A stretch of 64,000 bases of DNA, taken from Micromonospora violae. Its GTDB lineage: Bacteria; Actinomycetota; Actinomycetes; Mycobacteriales; Micromonosporaceae. A program made the translations under genes and the position numbers. Numbering within the stretch: the stretch's first letter is position 1; each line of letters begins with the position of its first letter. The notes below the pieces were generated by a model, which saw only the letters and a program-made list of their open reading frames with translations, was not told the origin of the DNA and searched no databases. The stretch spans positions 372,001 through 436,000 of the forward strand of contig NZ_SHKK01000001.1 in assembly GCF_004217135.1 (NCBI RefSeq), written 5' to 3'. Shown in pieces: positions 24,495 through 32,323 of the stretch.

Positions 24495-25478
24495 CTACCG
24501 ACTTGCTCGACGGGCACCACCCACCCGCGCCACCACGATCGCTGGCAGCCTGACCTGGTGTCCCACGGGCAACAGGTAGAGCAGCAGCGCCCCACTCATC
24601 GCGAGACCGAAGGTGACCAGCTCCAGGACGACCGCGATACCGACGTGGAACACCAGCCCGGCGACCAGGAGCAGGCGGCGCAGCTCGGCGGGCATCAGCC
24701 GGGCGAGGGCCAGGGCGAACTCCAGCACGAGCACCGACCAGGTGAACAGCGTCACCCCCACTGCGGAACCGGTGACCGCCTCGATGAGCGGACGCAGGAA
24801 GTCGGGTGGCTCGTAACCGGGTGTGCGTAGCCAGTAGAACATCGCCGTACCGTCGGCCCACTCGGTGACGCCGAGCTTCGCGATGCAGGCGTGCAGATAC
24901 ACGACGGCGACCTGGAGCCAGACGAGGACCAGAGCGGCGTACGCGACCACTCGGCCGGCGCCGATCGCGGTGCCCGCCGGGGGCGGTTGCCAGTGCCACC
25001 GCCGGGGGTCGGTGAGGGCAATCGGAAGCAGCAACAGGCTGAGGGTCGCGGTGATGTGGTCACCGCCGTCCAACGCGGACAGGTTCGCGATCACGCTCCA
25101 CGAGATGTACCAGTGCGGCAGTGCCGTCCAGCGGGGCCGCCAGCCGCTGGCCACCACTACCAGCACGGCGATCGCCACCCACGCGGCGTGCTGCCCCTGC
25201 CGGGCGGGCAGCACGCACCAGATGCCGGCGGCGGCCGGCCCGGTGCAGTCCTCGGCGCTGTCCATCGACAGCAGGACCGCCGGCGGGTTGACCAGTAGGG
25301 TGGCGCAGGTGCCGGTGGCCAGCAGCGTACGGGCCAGCCCGAATCCGCTCGACCAGGGCGCGACGGCCAGGGCGGGTCGGCAGCGCCGGCCGAGCCGGGC
25401 CAGCCACCGGTCTAGCAGGTCACCGTGAGCCGGGCCACCCGGGATGGGAGCACGGTCGGCAGGTCGTTCCAGGCCCAT
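24495..25478 (-). CDS. sdpB: SdpB family antimicrobial peptide system protein (HTTM-like)
   Basis: A 327-residue polytopic membrane protein with about seven helices, similar to SdpB of the Bacillus sporulation-delaying system and to HTTM/gamma-carboxylase-like membrane domains. Recognisable parts are LARTLLATGTCATLLVNPP, ALPHWYISWSVIANLSALDG, VAVVYLHACIAKLGVTEWAD and GTAMFYWLRTPGY. In Bacillus, SdpA and SdpB act after secretion to convert SdpC precursor into active toxin. The ATG at 25478 has a strong CAGGAGG seven bases upstream, so the gene starts 67 bases inside sdpA. It is the third gene of the operon. Confidence 0.85.
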   Translation of the reverse strand: MGLERPADRAPIPGGPAHGDLLDRWLARLGRRCRPALAVAPWSSGFGLARTLLATGTCATLLVNPPAVLLSMDSAEDCTGPAAAGIWCVLPARQGQHAAWVAIAVLVVVASGWRPRWTALPHWYISWSVIANLSALDGGDHITATLSLLLLPIALTDPRRWHWQPPPAGTAIGAGRVVAYAALVLVWLQVAVVYLHACIAKLGVTEWADGTAMFYWLRTPGYEPPDFLRPLIEAVTGSAVGVTLFTWSVLVLEFALALARLMPAELRRLLLVAGLVFHVGIAVVLELVTFGLAMSGALLLYLLPVGHQVRLPAIVVARVGGARRASR

Positions 25479-25930
25479 GGCAGTACCTCCTGAAGGACGA
25501 TCCCGACGTCGGCGCAGAGCGTGCGTACGGTGGCGGTGTTGGCTACCGCGGTGGCCGGGGCGGCGGCCAGGCAGGTGGAGGGTTCCCCGTCACACCGGGT
25601 CCACGAGGTTCCGTCGAGTCGGCGGGTCAGCAGCGAGATCTCGGCGCTGCGGGCACGGTCCCGCTTGTCCAGGCCGGCCGGGCCGCGGCTGCTGCTCGAG
25701 GCGGGCCGCCACCGGCCGTCCCGATCCGTCGTGTAGGCCACCGGGCTGGGCCGGCGGGGGTCGCGGGTGAAGAACGCCCAGCCTTCCGGTACGAGTGCGC
25801 GGGCCACCGTCCGGCCGGGCGGGGCCGGCATCGCAGCCACCGGCAGCACCGCCCTGGTGAGGTAGCCCACGAGGAGCATGGCGACCACCGCGATCCCGGC
25901 GATCCACCGGCCCAACCGGGTGTCGTCCAC
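25412..25930 (-). CDS. sdpA: SdpA family antimicrobial peptide system protein
   Basis: A 172-residue protein from GTG 25930, six bases after sdpC. A single N-terminal membrane helix (IAGIAVVAMLLVGYLTRAVL) precedes an extracytoplasmic domain with the family hallmark PEGWAFFTRDPR near residue 48. It has four cysteines (RCDGEPSTC, TLCADVG and the final VTC). In Bacillus, SdpA is needed with SdpB for SdpC maturation. Its position between sdpC and sdpB supports the call. Confidence 0.85.
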   Translation of the reverse strand: MDDTRLGRWIAGIAVVAMLLVGYLTRAVLPVAAMPAPPGRTVARALVPEGWAFFTRDPRRPSPVAYTTDRDGRWRPASSSSRGPAGLDKRDRARSAEISLLTRRLDGTSWTRCDGEPSTCLAAAPATAVANTATVRTLCADVGIVLQEVLPWAWNDLPTVLPSRVARLTVTC

Positions 25931-25936
25931 GGTCGA

Positions 25937-26575
25937 CTACCCGGCTCGCAGGTCGCGGGCGATGGTCGCGATGAACTGGTCCTGCACCAGTTTGGCCCGT
26001 GGCGCTGGGTTGCCGGCCATGTCCCAGGACCAGTCGGCGAAGCCACCGGCGAAGACGGCCCGGATCGTGCCGACCTCCAGCGGGGTGCGGTTGTTGTTGT
26101 CCATGTCGATGTAGGAATCTGCCCGGACGACCTCGTACGCGTTCTCCAACAGGGCGTCGTTTACCAGGAGCACGGCGGAGTCCACGGTCTCCTTGCCGAA
26201 TGTCCGGTTGAACACCTCGCGGGCCAGTGCGACGAGGGTGACGAGCCCGTCGCGCACCACGACCGGGTTGCCGCTCTGTACCCGTTGCCCGATCATCACG
26301 TCGGACCAGGTGCCCCGGCGGGTCAGCTCGGCGTTGAGCGCGCTCTGGGCGTACCGCAGCGCCGATGTCCACCGGGTCGGCGGGCGCTGCAGGTAGACCA
26401 GTCGGAAGGCAGCCGGCCCGTCGTTGAACAGGATCGCGTCGGAGAGTTCCGTGGCCCGGTGTCGCGGCGGTGGGCCCGGCCAGCCGGGGTCGGCCTGTCC
26501 GCGCGCCCCGAAGCCGAGGGAGACCGTTGCCAGGGCCAGCACGAGCAGGCCGAACCAGATCTTGCGATGCATCAT
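25937..26575 (-). CDS. sdpC: SdpC-like secreted toxin precursor
   Basis: A 212-residue precursor from ATG 26575, with GGGAGG upstream. The signal peptide is MMHRKIWFGLLVLALATVSL, cleaved near GARGQA. The block LSDAILFNDGPAAFRLVY matches the LFxGxxFGxGPVA signature of SdpC precursors, and MIGQRVQSGNPVVVRDGL the following helix. Unlike Bacillus SdpC, it has no cysteine and no strongly hydrophobic C-terminal peptide; the C-terminus is SYIDMDNNNRTP to IARDLRAG. It is first in the operon, and the intergenic region upstream is shared with the SARP regulator. Confidence 0.72.
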   Translation of the reverse strand: MMHRKIWFGLLVLALATVSLGFGARGQADPGWPGPPPRHRATELSDAILFNDGPAAFRLVYLQRPPTRWTSALRYAQSALNAELTRRGTWSDVMIGQRVQSGNPVVVRDGLVTLVALAREVFNRTFGKETVDSAVLLVNDALLENAYEVVRADSYIDMDNNNRTPLEVGTIRAVFAGGFADWSWDMAGNPAPRAKLVQDQFIATIARDLRAG

Positions 26576-26806
26576 GACTTCCTCCCGCACAGCAGTGACT
26601 CTTCCGGAGCACCCTGCGCCCGGCCGTCCCCGATCGATCCCCGGCTCGTCCCCGGCGGCGCCGAAACACCACGGAACAGAGCCATCGACAGTTAGCTGTG
26701 CAATAGCTCGTAGCGGTGGGAAAATCCGCGGTGGCGGGGCTCATTCGGCGGTCCCACGCGGTTCACGGAGAACAGCTCGTGCGGCGCGGACGAGGGCGGG
26801 AGGTAC
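26576..26806. promoter_or_regulatory. Divergent promoter region with 11-bp-spaced repeats
   Basis: This 231-bp region separates sdpC (minus) from the SARP gene (plus). TAGCTGT at 26693 and TAGCTCG at 26704 are direct repeats 11 bp apart, and TAGCGGT follows at 26711. SARP regulators bind heptamer direct repeats with 11-bp periodicity, so this is a candidate site. The ribosome site GGGAGG precedes the SARP GTG. Confidence 0.5.
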
Positions 26807-29620
26807 GTGAGGTTCGAGGCGCTGGGCCCGCTCCGAGTACGACTCGACGGTGGCCAGATCTCCCTGGGCGCAGCACGGGAGCAACGGATCCTGGCCGCCC
26901 TGTTGCTCGACGCGAACCAGGTGGTGCCGATGTCGCGGCTGGTCGACGTGATCTGGGACGAGCATCCGCCCACCAGCTCGGTCAAGGTGGTCCGCAACTG
27001 CGTGTCGACCTTGCGGAGGCAGTTGGCGCGGGCTGGCGAGATCGTCACCCACTCCGGCGGTTACCTGCTTCGCGTCCCGGACGACGAGATCGACCTGCGG
27101 GTCTTCGTCGAGCGCGCACGGCAGGGCCGCCGGCTCGCTGCGGCCGGTGACCTGACCGGCGCGGTCGTCCACCTGCGGGAGGCGCTGGCGCTGTGGCGCG
27201 GGTCCGCCTTCACCGGAGTGACCGGCCGGCTGGTCGAGGCGGCGGCGGCCCAGCTCAACGACCAACGCCGCAGCCTCCAGGAGGAACGCCTGTCGCTTGA
27301 ACTCACGCTGGGCGGCGGAGCCGAACTCGTGGACGAGATCGCCGACCTGGTCGCGGCGGAACCACTGCGCGAACGGGCCCACGGGCAGCTCATGCTCGCC
27401 CTGTACCGGTCAGGCCGCCGGACCGAGGCGCTCCAGACGTATCACCAGGTACGCCGACTGCTGGTGGGTGAACTAGGGATCGAGCCGGGACCGGAACTGA
27501 CCGAGCTGCACCGGGCAATCCTCAACGCCGACCCGCGACTGGCACCGGTCACGGCGCCCGCGGCAATCTCCCGGCCGGAGCCCAGCCAGCTGGAGGCATC
27601 GACCACGACCAAGCCGGTTCCGGCGCAGCTACCCGCGTCGCCGTACGCCTTCACTGGACGCACCGCCGAGCTTGCCGAGTTGTCCGGGCTGCTGGACGCG
27701 GGGGCTCGGACCCGCACGGCCATGGTGGCAGTCCTCTCCGGCATCGCGGGGGTGGGGAAGACGGCCCTGGCGGTCCGCTTCGCCCGCCTCGTGGCCGACC
27801 GGTTTCCGGACGGCCACCTTCACGTCGATCTGCGCGGCTTCCATCCGACCGGTCCGCCGCTTGACCCCGGTGAGGCGGTTCGTGGCTTCCTGGATGCGTT
27901 CGAGGTGCCGGCACAGCACCTGCCCGAGGGGCTCGCCGCCCAGTCGGCGTTGCTGCGCACGCTGCTGGCCGGTCGTCGGGTCCTGCTGGTGCTGGACAAC
28001 GCCCGCGACAGCGAGCACGTCCGCCCGCTGCTGCCGGGTGGACCCGGCTGCCTCACCCTGGTCACCAGCCGCAGCAGGCTGACCGGCCTGGTGATGACCG
28101 AGGGGGCCCATCCGATCACCGTCGACCCGCTGCCGCTCGGCGACGCGCACAGTATGTTGATCCGCCGCCTCGGAGCGACCCGGCTCACCGCCGAGCCGGC
28201 AGCCGTCGCGACGATCGCGGCCCGGTCGGCGGGGCTGCCCCTGGCGCTGGCCATCGTTGCGTCCCGGCTGGTCGACCACCCCCGCTTCTCGCTGCGGGCC
28301 ATCGCCGAGGAACTGGACCTGGCCCACGGAGGTCTGGAGGGGTTCACCGACGCCGAAACCGACGTCCGCTCAGTCTTCTCCTGGTCGTACCGCGCCCTGA
28401 GCGGTCCGGCCGCGCGCCTGTTCCGACTGCTCGGCATCCATCCCGGCCCGGATCTGGGTGTGGTCGCCGCGGCCAGCCTCGCCGGTGTTCCACCCGCGCG
28501 GGTACGCCCGCTGTTGGCTGAGCTGGCGCACGCGCACATGGTCACCGAGCACACGCCCGGCAGGTACACGATGCACGATCTGCTCCGCGCGTACGCCATG
28601 GAACGGACGGACATCGAGGAGGACGGCGCCGAGCGGCTCGCGGTGACCAACCGGATGTTTGACCACTACCTGGCTGGCGCCCACCTCGCCGACCTGCGAC
28701 TGCATCCGCATCGGGATCCGATCCGGCTACCACCGGCGGTGGCGGGCGTGACCGTGGCGGCCATCGGCGACCGCGAGGCGGCCCGGACCTGGTTCAGCCA
28801 GGAGTACCCGGTGCTGCTCGATCTTCTGCGACGGGCCGGCGGCGACGGGTACGACGTCCACGCGTGGCAGCTCGGCTGGGCCCTGACCACGTTCCTGGAC
28901 CGGTGTGGCCGCTGGCATGACCAGGCAATCGTTCAACAGCTCGCGCTGGAGGCGGCCTGCCGGGTCGGGGACCGGGACGGGCAGGCCCGCGCACACCGCA
29001 ACATCTCCATCGCGCATCTGCGTCGGGGTCTGCACGGCGAGGCCCGCGACCACCTGTGGCACGCGGTGCGGCTCTACCGCGGGCTCGGCGACCAGGTCGG
29101 GCAGGCCCGCACCCTGCTCAACCTGGGTACGGTCGCCGAGCATCGCGGTCAGCCCCGGCTCGCCCTGCGCTACGCCGAACTGGCGCAGCGGCTGTTCCGG
29201 GCGGCCGGGCACCGAGCCGGGCAGGCGAACGCCCTGAACAACGCGGGTTGGTACCACAGCCAGCTCGGTGACCACGAGCTTGCGCTACACCACTGCCAGC
29301 GGGCGCTGCTGCTGCAACAGGAGGCCGGTGACCGCTACTGGCAGGCTCACACCTGGGACAGCCTCGGGTGCGTGCACCACCATCTGGGCCAGTATCCCGA
29401 GGCCACCGAGTGCTACCGACAAGCCCTGTCGCTCTGGCGCGAGGCGGGCGAACGCTACTACGAGTCAACCACGCTTACGCACCTCGGCGACACCCATCTC
29501 GCTGTGGGTGAACGGTCCGCGGCGCGTGGGGTGTGGCGGGAAGCGCTGGACATCATCGTGGAGTTGGGCCAGGACGCCGACCGCATTCTGGAGAAGATCC
29601 GTACGGTGACGACTGGGTGA
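26807..29620 (+). CDS. AfsR/SARP family transcriptional regulator with NB-ARC and TPR domains
   Basis: A 937-residue regulator from GTG 26807, with GGGAGG four bases upstream. Residues 1-95 form an OmpR-type winged helix (MRFEALGPLRVRLDGGQISL). Residues 96-250 form the bacterial transcriptional activation domain (ALWRGSAFTGV, LGIEPGPELTELHRAIL). An NB-ARC ATPase has its P-loop GIAGVGKTAL at about 312 and VLLVLDNARDSEHVRPLLPG downstream. TPR repeats fill residues about 690-920. SARPs usually activate adjacent secondary-metabolite or peptide genes, so the divergent sdp operon is the likely target. The C-terminal repeats probably sense a signal or partner. Confidence 0.93.
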   Translation: MRFEALGPLRVRLDGGQISLGAAREQRILAALLLDANQVVPMSRLVDVIWDEHPPTSSVKVVRNCVSTLRRQLARAGEIVTHSGGYLLRVPDDEIDLRVFVERARQGRRLAAAGDLTGAVVHLREALALWRGSAFTGVTGRLVEAAAAQLNDQRRSLQEERLSLELTLGGGAELVDEIADLVAAEPLRERAHGQLMLALYRSGRRTEALQTYHQVRRLLVGELGIEPGPELTELHRAILNADPRLAPVTAPAAISRPEPSQLEASTTTKPVPAQLPASPYAFTGRTAELAELSGLLDAGARTRTAMVAVLSGIAGVGKTALAVRFARLVADRFPDGHLHVDLRGFHPTGPPLDPGEAVRGFLDAFEVPAQHLPEGLAAQSALLRTLLAGRRVLLVLDNARDSEHVRPLLPGGPGCLTLVTSRSRLTGLVMTEGAHPITVDPLPLGDAHSMLIRRLGATRLTAEPAAVATIAARSAGLPLALAIVASRLVDHPRFSLRAIAEELDLAHGGLEGFTDAETDVRSVFSWSYRALSGPAARLFRLLGIHPGPDLGVVAAASLAGVPPARVRPLLAELAHAHMVTEHTPGRYTMHDLLRAYAMERTDIEEDGAERLAVTNRMFDHYLAGAHLADLRLHPHRDPIRLPPAVAGVTVAAIGDREAARTWFSQEYPVLLDLLRRAGGDGYDVHAWQLGWALTTFLDRCGRWHDQAIVQQLALEAACRVGDRDGQARAHRNISIAHLRRGLHGEARDHLWHAVRLYRGLGDQVGQARTLLNLGTVAEHRGQPRLALRYAELAQRLFRAAGHRAGQANALNNAGWYHSQLGDHELALHHCQRALLLQQEAGDRYWQAHTWDSLGCVHHHLGQYPEATECYRQALSLWREAGERYYESTTLTHLGDTHLAVGERSAARGVWREALDIIVELGQDADRILEKIRTVTTG

Positions 29621-29850
29621 GGCTGGCCAGGACGCACGCCCGCTCGTTAGCGGCTACCTCGTCAACTCGCGGATGTAGTCGTCAACGCATCCCGGGAGGA
29701 CGCGGCGGTACTTGCCGTCCTTGATAGAGCGCGGGTGCCGTGCCGTCTTGGCCGTGCGCGCTACGCCGACATGGCGCCTGTCCGCCGAGGCGGCCAGGCG
29801 GGGATTGACCGTCACCACCGAGGCCGCTCCCGAGGTGGACTCTCCAGAAT
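29621..29850. other. Intergenic, possible short gene remnant
   Basis: A minus-strand frame ending at TAG near 29656 reads HPRSIKDGKYRRVLPGCVDD then YIRELTR, which looks like the C-terminus of a lost gene. No start or family can be given. Confidence 0.3.
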
Positions 29851-29894
29851 GCGTGATGCCTGTGAATCATCATGATGACTCACAGGCATCACGC
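29851..29894. repeat. 44-bp palindromic hairpin repeat
   Basis: GCGTGATGCCTGTGA and TCACAGGCATCACGC form a perfect 15-bp stem around ATCATCATGATGAC, which is itself nearly symmetric. A related copy lies at 42205-42260. The shared core is CACGATGACTCACAG or CATGATGACTCACAG. It may act as a terminator or be a small dispersed repeat element. Confidence 0.75.
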
Positions 29895-29976
29895 TCTCTG
29901 CCGTGTTGTGGTGGGGGTTGGGCCGCGCGAGGCCGTGGCAGAAGCGGGCGAGCCGGGTAGCGGGGACGGGACGGGT
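29895..29976. other. Spacer after the hairpin repeat
   Basis: I see nothing identifiable here. Confidence 0.3.
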
Positions 29977-30160
29977 CAGCGGTGGGGGCCGAACGCGTTG
30001 GTGTGCTCCCGCTGCAGGGCCGGGTCGAGGCGGCCGATCAGGTAGGTGGCTGATCAAATCGGCCGCCTGTTCCCCGCCCAGCTCGGCGAGGCTCGCGCGG
30101 ACCCGTTCGTCCAGGCGGGCGTGTTCGCGGCGGCGGAGGTCGTGGTTCGTGCGGCGGCCC
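29977..30160 (-). pseudogene. Frameshifted fragment of a hypothetical gene
   Basis: Two frames joined near 30050 read RRREHARLDERVRASLAELG and GEQAADLIS, then YLIGRLDPALQREHTNAFGP and HR before TGA at 29977. The charged helical composition suggests the C-terminus of a former protein, broken by a one-base change. No start or family can be given. Confidence 0.4.
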
Positions 30161-30352
30161 CGGTGAGCCAGGCTTCGTGGGCAAGTTCTCCCGACCGATG
30201 CGCCTGCTCACGCGTTGCTGACTTGCGGCGGTGTCGGTGCCCATGGGCCGTCCGAGGTGCCAGCAGACGTCGATGAGGCGCGGGAGGTGGTCTGGGACGC
30301 CCGTTGGTCGACACGGTGCAGGGTTCGAGGGGCCCGATCTACGCTTCGGCCG

Positions 30353-30610
30353 TCAGTCCGAGGTCCGAATCTGCTCCAGGCGCGTCAGAGGTTCCCGGAG
30401 GTACTCCATGAGCTCCCGCAGCGCGTCCTTCTCCGCCGTGGTGATCACGACGTCCTCCTCCCACAGGGCGCCGACGAGCGTCGTGATCGCGTGGTCCCAG
30501 GCGCCAGCGCCTCTGGCCCTCAAGACCATCGACCGGTACTTCGGGCTGATCTTGGGTGCGACCTGGTCGACGATCCGAGGGCTGAGCCGGATGTAATCGT
30601 TGACTTCCAT
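30353..30610 (-). CDS. MafI-like immunity protein candidate
   Basis: An 85-residue acidic helical protein starting MEVNDYIRLSPRIVDQVAPK, with AGAWDHAITTLVGALWEEDV and TTAEKDALRELMEYL. Size and the pattern of an AGxWxxAxxxLVxALxE helix followed by a second helix resemble MafI-type immunity proteins. It begins 22 bases after the EndoU-like toxin gene and is last in the operon, the expected immunity position. There is no signal peptide, consistent with cytosolic neutralisation. Confidence 0.65.
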   Translation of the reverse strand: MEVNDYIRLSPRIVDQVAPKISPKYRSMVLRARGAGAWDHAITTLVGALWEEDVVITTAEKDALRELMEYLREPLTRLEQIRTSD

Positions 30611-30632
30611 GGGTCTCCCGTCGGTGCGGTGG

Positions 30633-31253
30633 TTAGGCCGGCGGGTTGGTTCTGACGCCCTCGCCGCTGATGGGGTGGCCGCCGGAGATGCTGCCGTCCT
30701 TGTCCAGGATAACGACGCAGGTGATGCCGTCGCGGGTGCCGGTGACGACCCAGCCGTCGCCGCCGGGACGCGCCTCCGGGCGGCTGTCGGGGTTGGTGGC
30801 GATGCTCTTGAACCAGCCCTCGACCTGCTCCTTGGTGGTGCCGGGCGGGAAGAGCGTCTTGCCGGGCTCGGTGGACGAGGGCTTGTGGTCGCCATTACCC
30901 CTCCCGTCGCCGTCCCAGATCTTGTCCAGCGCCCCGTCGCCCATCTGACCGAAGCGGTCCATGTCGTACTTGGCGTCGGTGAACTCGGGGTCGTCCCAGG
31001 GGTTGGTCCTCTTGGGTACCTCGGGCTCGGATGTGTCGGCGTCCTTCGGGCGGCCCTCCTCGGCGCGCTTGATGCCGTGCTGCTGGGCTGGTCCCACGCG
31101 CTTGGGCATCATTGCGGGGTTGAACTTGGGAGGCTTGGAGCCGTCACCGCCGTGCGGTGGGGTGGAACCTGAGGGGTGCTTGTGGAGGCCCGCCACAGCG
31201 AACAGGACCACCAGGACGGCGGTGGTCCGCAGAGCCGCCATGAGTTGACGCAT
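30633..31253 (-). CDS. Secreted EndoU-like nuclease toxin
   Basis: A 206-residue protein with an N-terminal hydrophobic signal (LRTTAVLVVLFAVAGL) and a low-complexity linker. The C-terminal half has IWDGDGRGNGDHKPSSTEPG, then KTLFPPGTTKEQVEGWFKSI and WVVTGTRDGITCVVIL. This matches bacterial EndoU RNase toxin domains, whose usual opening is HxLDGDxTGGGHR followed by PGKTxFP. The first histidine is replaced by lysine (DKIWDGD) and the second is kept (GDH). It lies ten bases after the WXG100-like gene and 22 before the immunity gene. Confidence 0.65.
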   Translation of the reverse strand: MRQLMAALRTTAVLVVLFAVAGLHKHPSGSTPPHGGDGSKPPKFNPAMMPKRVGPAQQHGIKRAEEGRPKDADTSEPEVPKRTNPWDDPEFTDAKYDMDRFGQMGDGALDKIWDGDGRGNGDHKPSSTEPGKTLFPPGTTKEQVEGWFKSIATNPDSRPEARPGGDGWVVTGTRDGITCVVILDKDGSISGGHPISGEGVRTNPPA

Positions 31254-31263
31254 CGAGGGCCGC

Positions 31264-31989
31264 CTAGACGTCGAGGAGTGCGCGAAGGGCGGAGAGGCTG
31301 GCGATCAGGCCCATCAGCCAGCCGAAGATGCGGCCGGTCCAGCGGACGACGGCGACCGCGAGCTGAGAGGCGACCAGCGGTGTGGCGAAGCCGACAGAGA
31401 AGACCACCTCGGCCAGCCACACCACGACCTTGGCGATGCAGTCGGCGATGAAGGCGCGCACGACCTCCCGCACTATCTGCACCACGGTTCCCGCGCCACG
31501 GGTCGCGGCACCCATGCCGGCGGCCGTGCCCGCGAAGATACCGGCGACGTCGATGTTGATGGTGAGGATGTCGCGGTAGGCATCGGCGGCGGCGCCCTGC
31601 CATCCGTCGAGGTCGCCGACCAGCCGCGCCTTGAGGTCCTCGGCGATGGAGAACAGCTCACTGGCCATGTTGTCCCAGGTCATGGCGTGCGTCTCGATGG
31701 TCTCGGGATCACCGGCGAGCCAGTCGAGTGCCTGCTTCAGTGGCTCGACCTGCTCGATTGCCCACTCGATGCCCATCGACAGGAGCGTGCTGAACGGGTC
31801 GATGGCGATGGCCGCCCCGTCGAGAGCGGCGCCCAAGCCCGCGATTGAGCCGTCGATCCAGCTGCCGGAGTCGATGGCGTCCTTGATGCCCATGTAGTCG
31901 TCGGCGAGCGGCAGGCCGGTCCAGCCGTCGCGGTGCGCAGCGCTGGTCGAAGGGATGTCGGAGGTCGTGGCGACCAGTGGGTTGCTCAT
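31264..31989 (-). CDS. WXG100-like type VII secretion carrier protein
   Basis: A 241-residue protein from ATG 31989. The central helical part has DNMASELFSIAEDLKARLVG then DLDGWQGAAADAYRD, a WxG turn followed by Yxxx(D/E)-like spacing as in WXG100 secretion targets. The C-terminal part is hydrophobic (FIADCIAKVVVWLAEVVFSV and onward). In polymorphic toxins this region is often fused to the effector; here the frame stops and the nuclease is a separate gene. It lies 19 bases after the EspC-like gene. Confidence 0.78.
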   Translation of the reverse strand: MSNPLVATTSDIPSTSAAHRDGWTGLPLADDYMGIKDAIDSGSWIDGSIAGLGAALDGAAIAIDPFSTLLSMGIEWAIEQVEPLKQALDWLAGDPETIETHAMTWDNMASELFSIAEDLKARLVGDLDGWQGAAADAYRDILTINIDVAGIFAGTAAGMGAATRGAGTVVQIVREVVRAFIADCIAKVVVWLAEVVFSVGFATPLVASQLAVAVVRWTGRIFGWLMGLIASLSALRALLDV

Positions 31990-32008
31990 GAGAGGATGCC
32001 GGGCCGGC

Positions 32009-32323
32009 TCAGGTCGCGGAGTGGAAGGAGTTGAAGCCGTCGGTGGTCGACTCCTCGGTCCGCTCGTAGGCGTCGGCGGTTTTCTTGATTCCTGCGGCGA
32101 GCAGCGAGATGTTCTCGGCGAGCATGTCCACGCCCTTGTCCTGGTCCCGGTGGCGTCCCTCCAGGATGGGCGGCAAAAACTGGCAGAGCTGCCCGTAGGC
32201 ATCGTCGGCCTGGAAGATGGTGCCGCTCGCGGCCTTGACGGCGGCGAAGCGGTCGTGAATGGCCATCATGGCCGTGGCGTGCGCGCGCAGGGCCTCGACG
32301 TCGACCTCGAACCCCCCGTGCAT
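32009..32323 (-). CDS. EspC-like type VII secretion target
   Basis: A 104-residue helical protein starting MHGGFEVDVEALRAHATAMM, typical of the ESX/EspC family of type VII secretion partners that pair with WXG100-like proteins. Its ATG overlaps the preceding YbaB-like stop by one base (TGATG). The helical-hairpin middle has FLPPILEGRHRDQDKGVDML and the C-terminus is ADAYERTEESTTDGF. Confidence 0.8.
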   Translation of the reverse strand: MHGGFEVDVEALRAHATAMMAIHDRFAAVKAASGTIFQADDAYGQLCQFLPPILEGRHRDQDKGVDMLAENISLLAAGIKKTADAYERTEESTTDGFNSFHSAT

